64,000 nt of DNA from an uncultured Aquimarina sp. (GCA_947495425.1 CANLYR010000002.1:1-64000); one strand, 5' to 3'; positions 9,816 through 18,805 are shown, numbered from the stretch's first letter. Notes: generated by a model not told the origin, from the letters alone. A program made the numbers and translations.

Positions 9816-10013
9816 AATAATATTCTATAGATTACTCAAAAATACTAAATCAAAGTTAGAAGTAAGCGGTTCATATGATGAATTATAATATCGATTACGC
9901 GTATAATCTATATAAAACACCTAACTAAAACTCTTAACACTCCTCTTCGCTTATCCTTCAAAAATCACTAAATTCGCAAAACAACAATACACATTTTTTT
10001 TAAAACATATATA

Positions 10014-11192
10014 ATGAGTAAAGAAGTAGTAATAGTATCTGCAGCCAGAACACCGATTGGAAGTTTTTTAGGGAGTTTATCTACTGTTCCGGCTACCCAG
10101 TTAGGGGCAACAGCGATTAAAGGTGCATTAGATAAAATTAATCTAGACCCAACATTAGTTCAGGAAGTATTTATGGGCAATGTTGTACAGGCAGGAAATG
10201 GTCAGGCTCCGGCTAGACAAGCAGCATTAGCTGCAGGAATTAGCGACACTGTTCCTTGTACTACAGTAAATAAAGTATGCGCCAGCGGTATGAAAGCGGT
10301 TATGCATGCAGCACAAGCAATAGCTCTGGGTGATGCTGATATTATTGTAGCCGGAGGAATGGAAAACATGAGTTTAATCCCTCATTATGTAAGAGTAAGA
10401 ACTGGTCACAAATTTGGTCCGCAAACACTTGAAGATGGCATGCAAAGAGATGGATTGGTCGATGTATATGATAATAATGCTATGGGAGTATGTGCAGATT
10501 TGTGTGCTAATGAGTATGATTTTAGTAGAGAAGATCAGGATGCCTTTGCCATTCAATCTTATGAGCGTTCTGCAAAAGCTTGGTCAGAGGGTAGATTTAA
10601 TAATGAAGTAGTTCCTGTAGCTGTACCACAACGCCGTGGCGAACCTATTATGGTTACAGAAGATGAAGAGTATAAAAACGTAAAGATGGAAAAAATACCT
10701 GCCTTGCGTCCTGCATTTACAAAAGAAGGTACTGTAACTGCTGCCAATGCATCAACAATTAATGATGGAGCTGGTGCTGTTGTGGTAATGAGCGCAGAAA
10801 AAGCAGCCGAGTTAGGTGTAAAACCATTAGTAAAAATTAGAAGTTACGCAGATGCAGCACAGGAACCAAAATGGTTTACTACTGCTCCTGCTAAAGCATT
10901 GCCCAAAGCTATAGAAAAAGCTAATATCAATCTAGATGATGTTGATTTCTTTGAGTTTAATGAAGCTTTTTCTGTTGTTGGATTGGCTAACCTTAAAATT
11001 TTAGGGCTTAGTGATAAAAATACAAATGTTAATGGTGGTGCCGTGTCGTTAGGACATCCTCTGGGCTGTTCTGGAGTACGAATTCTGATTACATTAATTA
11101 ATGTATTAGAGCAAAATGATGCAAAAATTGGTGCAGCTGCTATTTGTAATGGTGGCGGTGGTGCATCAGCAATGGTAATTGAACGTGTGTAA
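10014..11192 (+). CDS. atoB: Acetyl-CoA C-acetyltransferase (thiolase)
   Basis: This thiolase-family enzyme interconverts two acetyl-CoA with acetoacetyl-CoA plus CoA, or works in the last step of beta-oxidation. The 392-residue protein has the nucleophilic Cys near residue 88 in NKVCASGMKA, the NEAF motif, the His in GHPLGCSGVRI near 348, and the second catalytic Cys in ICNGGGGAS near 377. Length fits biosynthetic-type thiolases. The start gives MSKEVVIVSAARTPIGSF, a classic thiolase N-terminus. It leads a same-strand group with the NlpC and GNAT genes, although functions do not obviously connect. Confidence 0.95.
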   Translation: MSKEVVIVSAARTPIGSFLGSLSTVPATQLGATAIKGALDKINLDPTLVQEVFMGNVVQAGNGQAPARQAALAAGISDTVPCTTVNKVCASGMKAVMHAAQAIALGDADIIVAGGMENMSLIPHYVRVRTGHKFGPQTLEDGMQRDGLVDVYDNNAMGVCADLCANEYDFSREDQDAFAIQSYERSAKAWSEGRFNNEVVPVAVPQRRGEPIMVTEDEEYKNVKMEKIPALRPAFTKEGTVTAANASTINDGAGAVVVMSAEKAAELGVKPLVKIRSYADAAQEPKWFTTAPAKALPKAIEKANINLDDVDFFEFNEAFSVVGLANLKILGLSDKNTNVNGGAVSLGHPLGCSGVRILITLINVLEQNDAKIGAAAICNGGGGASAMVIERV

Positions 11193-11225
11193 TCCGTTAA
11201 TCAAAAAATCTAATTAGAATACTAC

Positions 11226-11975
11226 ATGCAATACGGCATTTGTAACCTAAGTATCGTTCCATTGCGTTTTGAACCTAGAGATCCTAGTGAAATGGTCTCT
11301 CAGGTACTTTATGGTGAGCATTTCAAAATACTTGAAATACGAAAAAAGTGGAGTAAAGTTCGATTGGCTTTTGACAAATATGAAGGTTGGATCGATAATA
11401 TACAATACGTAAAAATCACCGAAGAACAATATAAAAAATTTGAGCAAGAACCCTCAGTTTTTTCGGGGGATCTTGTCGAATTCATAACTTGTGATCAAAA
11501 TGAATTAATGCCTATCCCTTTAGGAGCTTCACTCCTAGCATTAGATCTCTTACAACATGAGTATGAAGGTCATAAAATTGGTCAAAAGCAACCTAAAGAA
11601 CATTTGGTAGAAACCGCTATGATGTATCTAAATACACCATATTTATGGGGAGGAAAATCTAATTTCGGAATAGATTGTAGTGGTTTTACACAAATGGTAT
11701 ATAAGCTTAATGGTTACTCTTTATTGAGAGATGCTTCACAACAAGCTACCCAAGGAGAAGCACTTAGTTTTATTGAAGAAAGCCAACCCGGAGATCTTGC
11801 CTTTTTTGACAATGAAGAAGGGAATATCATACATGTTGGCATAATCATGAAAGATAATTATATTATCCATGCTCATGGAAAAGTGCGTATAGACCGTATT
11901 GACCATACAGGAATCTACAATACCGAAAGACGAACACATACCCATAATCTAAGAGTTATTAAGCGTATTATCTAG
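11226..11975 (+). CDS. C40-family peptidase (NlpC/P60) with SH3 region
   Basis: This is a predicted peptidoglycan-cleaving endopeptidase of 249 residues. An SH3-like N-terminal region (about 1-115, with LSIVPLRFEPRDPSEMVSQ) precedes an NlpC/P60 domain (about 125-249). The catalytic Cys is about residue 150 in GIDCSGFTQ, and the His is in HVGIIM near 203, followed by the polar third residue in YIIHAHG. Family members cut D-Glu-meso-DAP type bonds. No signal peptide is evident, which resembles the cytoplasmic recycling type. It is closely spaced with the thiolase (33 bases) and the GNAT gene (19 bases). Confidence 0.92.
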   Translation: MQYGICNLSIVPLRFEPRDPSEMVSQVLYGEHFKILEIRKKWSKVRLAFDKYEGWIDNIQYVKITEEQYKKFEQEPSVFSGDLVEFITCDQNELMPIPLGASLLALDLLQHEYEGHKIGQKQPKEHLVETAMMYLNTPYLWGGKSNFGIDCSGFTQMVYKLNGYSLLRDASQQATQGEALSFIEESQPGDLAFFDNEEGNIIHVGIIMKDNYIIHAHGKVRIDRIDHTGIYNTERRTHTHNLRVIKRII

Positions 11976-11994
11976 TTTCAAAAAAATTAATACA

Positions 11995-12522
11995 ATGCAT
12001 CCACAAGAAGTAAAAATAGTAAGGGTACAACTTGAGGACAAAAACCAACTTCTAGAAATTGGTCAACAAACTTTTTATGACTCCTTTGGTCCGCCAATAA
12101 ATACAGAGGATAATATTAAAAGTTATCTTAAAGCGAATTTTACGCTAGAAAAAATAACGCAAGAACTCCAGCACCCACATGCTGAGTTTTATTTTGCAAA
12201 GATCAATAAAGAAGTAGTAGGATACATAAAATTAAATAGAAAAGATGCTCAAACAGAAGCTCTACCAGGAGATTCTCTCGAAATAGAGAGAATCTATGTG
12301 GTAAAAATACATCAAGGTAAAAAGATTGGTCAGATGCTTTTTAATCAATCTCTGTACATAGCCAAAAAGAAAAATGTAGATTTTATGTGGTTGGGAGTTT
12401 GGGATCAAAACCCAGATGCAATACGATTTTATAAAAGAAATGCATTTAAAATCTTTGACAAACATCGATTTGTTTTAGGAACCGAAATACAAACCGATAT
12501 CCTGATGAAACGAGAATTGTAA
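11995..12522 (+). CDS. GNAT-family N-acetyltransferase
   Basis: This 175-residue acetyl-CoA-dependent acyltransferase shows the acetyl-CoA-binding motif in EIERIYVVKIHQGKKIGQML (about residues 95-115), followed by a MWLGVWDQNPDAIRFYKRNAF segment typical of GNAT motif B. The substrate is not predictable; relatives acetylate small amines, including polyamines. It lies 19 bases after the NlpC gene and probably ends that operon. Confidence 0.88.
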   Translation: MHPQEVKIVRVQLEDKNQLLEIGQQTFYDSFGPPINTEDNIKSYLKANFTLEKITQELQHPHAEFYFAKINKEVVGYIKLNRKDAQTEALPGDSLEIERIYVVKIHQGKKIGQMLFNQSLYIAKKKNVDFMWLGVWDQNPDAIRFYKRNAFKIFDKHRFVLGTEIQTDILMKREL

Positions 12523-12580
12523 TCGCCTGTGAAAATTTTATGACTTTTATAACAGTAGTAAGAATCTTTTTGATGTAATT

Positions 12581-12598
12581 TTGAAACGTTCATTTCAA
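12581..12598. promoter_or_regulatory. Putative TetR operator upstream of the regulator gene
   Basis: The 18-base site TTGAAACGTTCATTTCAA sits 5 bases before the TetR start codon. It matches the site in front of the downstream SDR gene at 16 of 18 positions (consensus TTGAAAYGWTCATTTCAA). It overlaps a TAATTTTG sequence at 12576-12583 that resembles the Bacteroidota -7 element TAnnTTTG, so bound repressor would block its own promoter. Confidence 0.7.
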
Positions 12599-12603
12599 TT
12601 AAG

Positions 12604-13185
12604 ATGCCAAAGGTAGAAACATTTAGTAGAAACGAGGTTTTACAAAAAGCTACAGAAGTATTCCATACAAAGGGATATAATGGAACTTCTATGCAAGATT
12701 TAGTGGATGCAACGACACTTAATAGATCAAGTATTTACAACTCTTTTGGTAGTAAATTGGGCATGTTCATGGATGTTCTTTCATATTATTACACCAATTA
12801 TAAAAATCAAATAGGAAAAAAAATAGTTCAATCACATAATGCATCAGAAATGATACAGGCTATTTTTGATATTTATGTACATGATATTTTAACTGATAAT
12901 GATAGAAAAGGGTGTTTGATCGTGAATTGTAAATCAGAGATGGTAAATCAAGAACCTATTATAAAATCATTTATGGAACAAAATCAAGAACAGACATTAG
13001 CAATGCTTGAGGATATAGTACATAATGGACAGATGGAAAAAATATTTAATCAAAAACAAACTCCATATCAATATGCATTGTACCTATACACCTCAATTCA
13101 GGGAATACGAATGACAGGAATATTGAACACAAACGAAAAAGAACTCAAAAATCTTATACAAACGGTACTAAATGTACTACATTAA
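12604..13185 (+). CDS. TetR/AcrR-family transcriptional regulator
   Basis: This 193-residue repressor has an N-terminal helix-turn-helix (about residues 8-55) with the classic FHTKGYNGTSMQDLVDAT and RSSIYNSFGSKLGMF segments, and a C-terminal ligand-binding and dimer domain. Its gene is preceded by an operator-like site. A nearly identical, perfectly palindromic site lies between its stop and the SDR gene. This supports autoregulation plus control of the SDR gene. The ligand is unknown. Confidence 0.92.
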   Translation: MPKVETFSRNEVLQKATEVFHTKGYNGTSMQDLVDATTLNRSSIYNSFGSKLGMFMDVLSYYYTNYKNQIGKKIVQSHNASEMIQAIFDIYVHDILTDNDRKGCLIVNCKSEMVNQEPIIKSFMEQNQEQTLAMLEDIVHNGQMEKIFNQKQTPYQYALYLYTSIQGIRMTGILNTNEKELKNLIQTVLNVLH

Positions 13186-13197
13186 TTTTTTTTAATC

Positions 13198-13221
13198 AAT
13201 TTGAAATGATCATTTCAAATT
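13198..13221. promoter_or_regulatory. Putative TetR operator upstream of the SDR gene
   Basis: A perfect 24-base palindrome lies 20 bases before the SDR start. Its central 18 bases (13201-13218) match the site in front of the TetR gene at 16 positions. A perfect dyad beside a TetR gene, repeated at its own promoter, is the expected layout for a local repressor target. Confidence 0.8.
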
Positions 13222-13240
13222 AAATAATTTTATAATACAT

Positions 13241-13990
13241 ATGAAAAAGTTAGAAAACAAGGTTGCCGTTATTACCGGAGCCAACAGTGGAATAGGTCTT
13301 GCCACTGCAAAGCTGTACCTAAAAGAAGGTGCAAAAGTTGTGCTCTCAGGAAGACGCCAGGAAGCATTAGATGAGGTAGCTAGCGAATTAGAGGGTAACT
13401 TTATTACCGTGAAAGCAGATGTATCTATAGCCGAAGATAACAAAAGATTGATAGAAGAGACTGTAAACACCTACGGAAAAATAGACATTCTCTTCCTAAA
13501 TGCAGGTGTTGCACCTGTAACACCTACTCATGAAATTTCTGAGGATCACTATGATGAAGTGTTCAATATTAATGTAAAAGGACCAATTATAGCAACCAAA
13601 GAAGCACTGCCACATATAAGTGATGGTGGCACAATTTTATTTACAAACTCAATCGTTCACCAAAAAGGTTTTGATGGTTTGGGGATATATTCAGCATCAA
13701 AAGGAGCGTTACGTGCATATCAACGTGTTCTAACCTCAGAAGTGAAATCCAGAGGAATTCGTGTGAATTCAATTGCCCCAGGACCTATTGATACTCCTAT
13801 TTATGATAAAATGGGATTACCTCAGGATGTAGTGGAAGAAATGAGCAAAGGATTTGCACAGCAAATACCATTAGGTCGTTTTGGAACTTCTGAAGAAATT
13901 GCAAAATCTGCATTATTTTTAGCCTCAGAAGATGCCTCTTTTATAAATGGAGTAGAATTAGAAGTTGATGGTGGTTTAAGTCAGGTTTAA
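13241..13990 (+). CDS. SDR-family oxidoreductase
   Basis: This is a classical short-chain dehydrogenase/reductase of 249 residues. It has the cofactor loop TGANSGIG at about residues 12-19, NAG near 89, the catalytic Ser in FTNSIVHQ, and the YSASK catalytic Tyr and Lys at about 150 and 154. A typical C-terminus ends in VDGGLSQV. The SGRRQ segment after the second strand suggests NADP(H) preference. It lies 55 bases after the TetR gene, behind a palindromic operator, so it is probably TetR-repressed and ligand-induced. The substrate is unknown. Confidence 0.93.
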   Translation: MKKLENKVAVITGANSGIGLATAKLYLKEGAKVVLSGRRQEALDEVASELEGNFITVKADVSIAEDNKRLIEETVNTYGKIDILFLNAGVAPVTPTHEISEDHYDEVFNINVKGPIIATKEALPHISDGGTILFTNSIVHQKGFDGLGIYSASKGALRAYQRVLTSEVKSRGIRVNSIAPGPIDTPIYDKMGLPQDVVEEMSKGFAQQIPLGRFGTSEEIAKSALFLASEDASFINGVELEVDGGLSQV

Positions 13991-14051
13991 AATAATATCA
14001 AAAACAATCTTTGATAAAATCCAAGAGCATTTAAACTCTGATTATCAAATA

Positions 14052-14085
14052 AAAAAGGTGGGGTCGCTATTGAGTCCACCTTTTT
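14052..14085. terminator. Bidirectional intrinsic terminator
   Basis: A perfect 10-base stem (14052-14061 with 14076-14085) has A-rich and T-rich flanks on opposite sides, between the convergent SDR and gapA genes. It can serve both strands. Confidence 0.82.
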
Positions 14086-14105
14086 ATCGTTTAAAAACTA
14101 TTGTT

Positions 14106-15095
14106 TTACAACGCTACTATCTGTCGAATCATTTGATTGGTAAATCCCCACTCATTGTCATACCAAATCATAATCTTTACTAAATCCCCATCTACAACTC
14201 TGGTCATTGAACCATCTACTACTGCGGCATAAGGACTCTGCTGTATATCTGATGAAACGATAGGCGCATAGGTAACGTCTAAAACTTTAAGATATCTATC
14301 CGTTTTGGCTTCTTTTTCTAGTATTGTATTAATCTCTTCTGCGGTTGTATTGCGTTCAGCGATAAAGGTAACATCACTTACAGAACCTACAGGAACAGGT
14401 GTTCTTATGGCTACACCATCAAATTTTCCTTCATACTGCGGTAATGCCTTGGTCGTTGCTATAGCAGCTCCTGTAGATGTCGGAGTAAGGTTAATTGCTC
14501 CTGCTCTACCCATTCTAAGATTCTTTTTTGATGGCGCATCTACCAAGGTTTGCGAAGCAGTATATGCATGGATTGTATTTAGAATTGCTTTTTTTACACC
14601 TATGGTGCGCCCCAAAATTTCTACAACCGGGCTAATATTATTAGTGGTACAACTAGCACAAGAAAATATCGCTGTTTTCCCTTCTTCGGTATTTACACCA
14701 TGCACTACCGTAGGTGTATCCTTGCTTTTTGTAGGACCAGAAATGACAACATTTGTCGCTCCTGCATGAATATGCTTTTCTGCATCTTCTCTATTGGTAA
14801 AGAACCCTGTACTTTCTATTACAATATCAATGTTATTTTCTTTCCAGGGTAATTGCTCTGGATCTCTTTGATTAAAGTATAGTATTTTTTGACCGTCCAC
14901 ATCAAAATGGCCATTGTGAATAGTAACTTCTTTATCATAAATACCATAAACACTGTCGTACTTTAGTAAATATTCTGCATTTTCAATAGACATTAAATCA
15001 TTTACTGCTACCACTTGTAATCCAGGTTCTTCCATAATTACTTTTAGCGCAGCTCTTCCGATTCTTCCGAATCCATTAATTGCTATTCTCTTCAT
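14106..15095 (-). CDS. gapA: Type I glyceraldehyde-3-phosphate dehydrogenase
   Basis: This glycolytic enzyme converts glyceraldehyde-3-phosphate, NAD+ and phosphate to 1,3-bisphosphoglycerate. The 329-residue protein has the Rossmann start INGFGRIGRAALK, Asp in AVNDL for NAD binding, the catalytic Cys in SCASCTTN near 148, the catalytic His in NTIHAYTASQ near 175, and a WYDNEWGF C-terminal motif. Length is normal. Flavobacteria often carry two GAPDH genes, and which of them this is cannot be told here. The convergent terminator separates it from the SDR gene. Confidence 0.95.
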   Translation of the reverse strand: MKRIAINGFGRIGRAALKVIMEEPGLQVVAVNDLMSIENAEYLLKYDSVYGIYDKEVTIHNGHFDVDGQKILYFNQRDPEQLPWKENNIDIVIESTGFFTNREDAEKHIHAGATNVVISGPTKSKDTPTVVHGVNTEEGKTAIFSCASCTTNNISPVVEILGRTIGVKKAILNTIHAYTASQTLVDAPSKKNLRMGRAGAINLTPTSTGAAIATTKALPQYEGKFDGVAIRTPVPVGSVSDVTFIAERNTTAEEINTILEKEAKTDRYLKVLDVTYAPIVSSDIQQSPYAAVVDGSMTRVVDGDLVKIMIWYDNEWGFTNQMIRQIVAL

Positions 15096-15205
15096 ATTAA
15101 GTCATTGTATTTTTGGTGAAAATTAAAAGAAATATCTAAAAATATTCTTTTCCATAAGGTCGTGAAAAAGATTGTGAATACTTCTAAAAGTTAATAATTA
15201 ATGCT

Positions 15206-15886
15206 TTAATCCTCTAATAATGATACGCCATTCAAATCAGTTATCAATACATCGCTCATATAATCAAAATATGGTCGTAACAATTCGAAATGGCACACTA
15301 TTTTATCTATAAAATCTGATGCAAATACTTCTTGATCGGTAAAACTGTGCTGAACAAAAAATGATTTGTTTTTGATTAAATCTATTGCCGAATGTTCCTT
15401 ACTAAAGCCTTTTGGAGCGGTTTTTACCTGATATTCTGTATTAAAACCTCCAAAAGCTTTTTTAAAATCCTTGGCTTCTAATATCTCACGAATTTCCTGA
15501 TCATCCATTTCAAACTCCTTTCTAATCCTTAATAAGTCAGCAGGGTTTGGGCTAAAAAAACCTCCAGCTATCAAAGAATTACCTGGCTCCAGGCGCAGGT
15601 AATACCCCCCGCGTCTATGCGCTCCTGCCCTACTAAAACTTACACTACGATGAACATTGTAAGGAGTTTTATCTTTACTAAAACGAATATCACGATTAAT
15701 TCTAAAAACTTTAGTTTTTTCGATCTCATCATTTTCACTCAATCGCTCTACAATTTCAGAATAAAAGGCCTTTAGTATTTTTTCATTAGCCTGATATCGC
15801 TTCTTATTTTCGGTCATCCAGTCCCGATGGTTATTTTTTTTTAAATCCTTTAAGAAATCAAATGCAGATTTTGGTACTGTATTCAT
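15206..15886 (-). CDS. DUF2461 domain-containing protein
   Basis: This 226-residue cytoplasmic protein matches DUF2461 (TIGR02453-type) over its whole length. It shows a FLKDLKKNNHRDWMTENKKR opening, the conserved RINRDIRFSKDKTPYN segment and GGYYLRLEPGNSLIAGG. No catalytic role is established for the family. It lies 110 bases upstream of gapA on the same strand; co-transcription is possible but not shown. Confidence 0.88.
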   Translation of the reverse strand: MNTVPKSAFDFLKDLKKNNHRDWMTENKKRYQANEKILKAFYSEIVERLSENDEIEKTKVFRINRDIRFSKDKTPYNVHRSVSFSRAGAHRRGGYYLRLEPGNSLIAGGFFSPNPADLLRIRKEFEMDDQEIREILEAKDFKKAFGGFNTEYQVKTAPKGFSKEHSAIDLIKNKSFFVQHSFTDQEVFASDFIDKIVCHFELLRPYFDYMSDVLITDLNGVSLLED

Positions 15887-16197
15887 ATACTATTTACTTT
15901 GATCTTAAAATTACTAAAATCTCTTTTCTAAGTCAAAGTTTAACTTATATTTAATCCAATTACAAAAATAAGAACAGGAAAACCTCTGAGCATGACTGAG
16001 AGGCTTTCGAAAGTATTTTTCTGACACCTGCATATTCAGACATATATTATAATCTCTCTTTTTATTTAGATGATGAGGATAAAGACATTTTGATCGTAAT
16101 TTGTTATAATTATCTGAAAAACGTAAGGATTTAGATCAAATTGAGACTTATCTACTCTTTATTCTATATATTTACTAGCGTTTTTAAAAGCACCATA
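15887..16197. other. Divergent intergenic region, DUF2461/cysE
   Basis: About 310 bases between divergent genes, which must hold both promoters. I see only a weak CCTCT...AGAGG inverted repeat near 15983-16003. It contains no convincing gene or riboswitch. Confidence 0.5.
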
Positions 16198-16989
16198 ATG
16201 AGCAAAAAACGAGATCAAATTATTGCCAAAATTGAAGAGCAAAAAAAGAACCCAAATTTGAAGCTTGCCTTGAAAGAAAGGACTGAATATTTTACAAATT
16301 TGCTGTTTTATACGCTATTCGATACAGATACTGAAGTAGCAGAAAACATCAATCTTCTTGAGAAAACTTTTGAAGAACTTATTGAACTTGCTTGTTGGGA
16401 GACCGAAAAACCATGTAGTAAACTTTGGCAGTCTTATCTCGAGAAATTACCAGAGATCCTAGAAAAGCTAAATTTGGATGCTCAGGCATTTATGAAAAGT
16501 GACCCCGCAGCCAACTCAATAGAAGAAATATATATGGCATATCCCGGCTTTTATGCTATAGCGATATATAGATTAAGTCATGAATTATTAAAGTTTGGAT
16601 TGCCTTTAGTTCCAAGATTAATGACAGAGTATTCGCATCGATTAACTGGTACAGATATTAACCCAGGGGCAGAAATTGGTGAATCCTTTTTTATTGATCA
16701 TGCTACGGGAATTGTTATCGGTGAAACGGTAATCATTAAAGATAACGTAAAGATATACCAGGGCGTTACACTAGGCGGATTATATGTAGATAGAAAACTG
16801 CGAAACGTAAAACGTCATCCAACAGTAGAAGATGATGTAACTATATATGCTAACGCAACTATACTAGGTGGCAGTACCGTTATTGGAGCCAATAGTACAA
16901 TTGGTGGTAATACTTGGATTACTTCGTCTGTACCTAAGAATTCAATCATTTCGAATACGTCAGAAATCAAGATTAAAAAAGTGGTATAA
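16198..16989 (+). CDS. cysE: Serine O-acetyltransferase
   Basis: This enzyme transfers acetyl from acetyl-CoA to L-serine, giving O-acetylserine for cysteine synthesis. The 263-residue protein has an N-terminal helical SATase domain and a C-terminal left-handed beta-helix (about residues 150-250). The helix carries DHATGIVIGETVIIKDNVKI, QGVTLGG and RHPTVEDDV. I chose the ATG at 16198 (MSKKRDQ); the longer reading starts at a TTG and adds an unlikely hydrophobic stretch. It overlaps cysM by one base (TAATG), so translation is probably coupled. Confidence 0.93.
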   Translation: MSKKRDQIIAKIEEQKKNPNLKLALKERTEYFTNLLFYTLFDTDTEVAENINLLEKTFEELIELACWETEKPCSKLWQSYLEKLPEILEKLNLDAQAFMKSDPAANSIEEIYMAYPGFYAIAIYRLSHELLKFGLPLVPRLMTEYSHRLTGTDINPGAEIGESFFIDHATGIVIGETVIIKDNVKIYQGVTLGGLYVDRKLRNVKRHPTVEDDVTIYANATILGGSTVIGANSTIGGNTWITSSVPKNSIISNTSEIKIKKVV

Positions 16990-17873
16990 TGTCACATAGC
17001 ATTCTAGACCTAATCGGTAACACTCCTTTAGTAAAGGCTACTTCTCTTATCGATAATCCAAATATAACATTATACTTAAAATTAGAAGGGCATAACCCTG
17101 GTGGTAGTGTTAAGGACCGAGCGGCATATAATATGATCAAATCTGCATTAGATCGTGGAGATATCGATCAAAACACCAAACTTATAGAAGCTACTAGTGG
17201 AAACACGGGAATAGCTTTAGCTATGATTGCAGGAATTTATAAATTAGACATCGAACTGGTTATGCCAGAAAACTCGACCAAAGAACGTGTGCAAACTATG
17301 CGTGCTTATGGTGCAAAAGTAACGTTAACCTCAGAGGAGGTTGGTATTGAAGGCGCGCGCGATTATGCAGAAGCCAAAGTGGATAATGATGGTTATATCA
17401 TGCTTAACCAATTTGCAAATGATGATAACTGGAAAGCACATTACAAAACTACCGGTCCTGAAATCTGGAGAGATACCGAAGGTAAAATAACCCATTTTAT
17501 TTCTTCGATGGGGACTACAGGTACCATTATGGGTACTTCTACATATCTAAAAGAAAAATCTAAGAGCATACAAATAGTAGGTGTGCAACCTACAGACGAG
17601 TCCAGAATCCCAGGCATACGGAAGTGGCCTGCAGCATACCTGCCAAAAATATTTAATCCATCCAAAGTAGACCAAGTGATTGAAGTAAGTCAGGTAGAAG
17701 CAACAGCCATGGCAAAACGACTTGCCAAGGAAGAAGGTATATTTTCTGGTATGAGTAGTGGTGGATCTGTTACCGCTGCTTTAAAGCTTGCAAAAACTCT
17801 TGATCGTGGCGTCTTAGTTGCTATTATTTGTGATCGTGGAGATCGATATTTGAGTTCTGATCTGTTTGAGTGA
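16989..17873 (+). CDS. cysM: Cysteine synthase B (O-acetylserine sulfhydrylase)
   Basis: This PLP enzyme makes L-cysteine from O-acetylserine and sulfide or thiosulfate. The 294-residue protein has the PLP Lys at about 42 in GGSVKDRAAY, the substrate loop EATSGNTGIALA near 69, and the glycine-rich phosphate-binding SSMGTTGTIMG. The C-terminal IICDRGDRYLSSDLF is typical of CysM. The start codon overlaps the cysE stop, forming a two-gene cysteine operon whose product is passed directly between the enzymes. Confidence 0.95.
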   Translation: MSHSILDLIGNTPLVKATSLIDNPNITLYLKLEGHNPGGSVKDRAAYNMIKSALDRGDIDQNTKLIEATSGNTGIALAMIAGIYKLDIELVMPENSTKERVQTMRAYGAKVTLTSEEVGIEGARDYAEAKVDNDGYIMLNQFANDDNWKAHYKTTGPEIWRDTEGKITHFISSMGTTGTIMGTSTYLKEKSKSIQIVGVQPTDESRIPGIRKWPAAYLPKIFNPSKVDQVIEVSQVEATAMAKRLAKEEGIFSGMSSGGSVTAALKLAKTLDRGVLVAIICDRGDRYLSSDLFE

Positions 17874-17950
17874 TTTTTAGATCTCCTCTGTTTTTTTATA
17901 CAATCAGCTCAGAAAAAAAATTTGGTTTCTGAAGATTAGCTGCGGAACGT

Positions 17951-17991
17951 TTAAATCTCGCTGTGTCTGACAGACTGTGGCAGGATTACCG
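17951..17991 (+). repeat. Copy A of a noncoding repeat flanking the acetyltransferase gene
   Basis: TTAAATCTCGCTGTGTC (17951-17967) and GCAGGATTACCG (17980-17991) recur in the same order downstream of the next gene (18600-18636), with divergent sequence between. The spacer here contains GTCTG-A-CAGAC, a small hairpin. The origin is unknown. Confidence 0.75.
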
Positions 17992-18057
17992 TGTAAAAAT
18001 TACAACTTTTGCCTGTGCAAAATATCAGCTAACACTTTTAAATCTGTTTATACTGCA

Positions 18058-18519
18058 ATGAAAAAAAATATAGTTAACGTTGTTCCATATTGTGATGAAG
18101 ACTTTGTTGATGTACTAGATATGGCTACAAAGTTATTTCAAGAGCTATCTCGAAAAGAACTCTCTATAAAATTGAAAAAGATTACCAATACAGTAAGTCA
18201 TCAAACCTATATGGCAAAAAAAGATGCTATTTCAATTGGCTTCATCATCGTATCAATCCGAAATGACTATGTTGAAGGTGCTACAACATCCCCTACAGGT
18301 TATCTAGAAGCCATTTATGTTCAACCTCAGTTTCAAAATCAAGGTATCGCAAAATTTTTATTTGAAAAAGGTGAAACATGGGCGTACAAAAGAGGCTGTA
18401 CAGAAATTGGGTCTGATACTTGGGAGTGGAATACTGCGGCCCAAAAATTTCATACTCAGTTAGGGTTTAAAAAAGAAGAGGTGTTGGTACATTATATAAA
18501 ATCTATAGAGCCTCAGTAG
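18058..18519 (+). CDS. GNAT acetyltransferase, AAC(6')-like
   Basis: This 153-residue acetyltransferase resembles the aminoglycoside 6'-N-acetyltransferase group. It shows GYLEAIYVQPQFQNQGIAKF (acetyl-CoA site), a GCTEIGSDTWEWNTAAQKFH segment and LGFKKEE near the C-terminus. I chose the ATG at 18058; the longer reading would begin inside the upstream repeat. Resistance activity is not implied by family alone. The gene stands alone between two related noncoding repeats and shares no operon. Confidence 0.85.
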   Translation: MKKNIVNVVPYCDEDFVDVLDMATKLFQELSRKELSIKLKKITNTVSHQTYMAKKDAISIGFIIVSIRNDYVEGATTSPTGYLEAIYVQPQFQNQGIAKFLFEKGETWAYKRGCTEIGSDTWEWNTAAQKFHTQLGFKKEEVLVHYIKSIEPQ

Positions 18520-18599
18520 TTAGTGAAAAACTTCGGGGTAAAGCCCACGAGACTTTTGAAAGAAACTGATTTTTGATTTTGAGGTAAGCCCCAGAGCAT

Positions 18600-18636
18600 T
18601 CAAATCTCCCTGTGTCCATCCTAAGCAGGATTACCG
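18600..18636 (+). repeat. Copy B of the noncoding repeat
   Basis: TCAAATCTCCCTGTGTC (18600-18616) and GCAGGATTACCG (18625-18636) match copy A (17951-17991) at 15 of 17 and 12 of 12 positions. The intervening bases differ and here can form ATCCT-AAGC-AGGAT. It is in the same orientation as copy A. Confidence 0.75.
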
Positions 18637-18805
18637 AGTGAAAAAACGATAAAAAATGCTCAGTTTCAAAAAATAAAACTAATAAAGTGTATTCTTGTAG
18701 TAGTTTTAATTTAATACATAAAAACACATAGTAATAGGAAATATAATTGTGTATACATGGTACACTCTATTTATTTTCTTTGGCTATTTTTGTTCCTTTG
18801 TACAT

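Noticed and set aside
14305-14769. 154-residue plus-strand frame opposite gapA
   Set aside because: Antisense of the conserved GAPDH catalytic region; no independent signals.
15983-16003. Riboswitch or attenuator before cysE
   Set aside because: Only a 5-base inverted repeat is visible, with no recognisable aptamer.
17977-18057. N-terminal extension of the AAC(6')-like protein
   Set aside because: It would read through the noncoding repeat, and its sequence is unlike family N-termini.
18058-18519. Aminoglycoside resistance gene
   Set aside because: Family resemblance alone does not show resistance; related proteins include general acetyltransferases.
17944-18645. Integron-type gene cassette with attC sites
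   Set aside because: No convincing GTTRRRY and RYYYAAC core-site pairs and no integrase in the window; left as an unexplained repeat.
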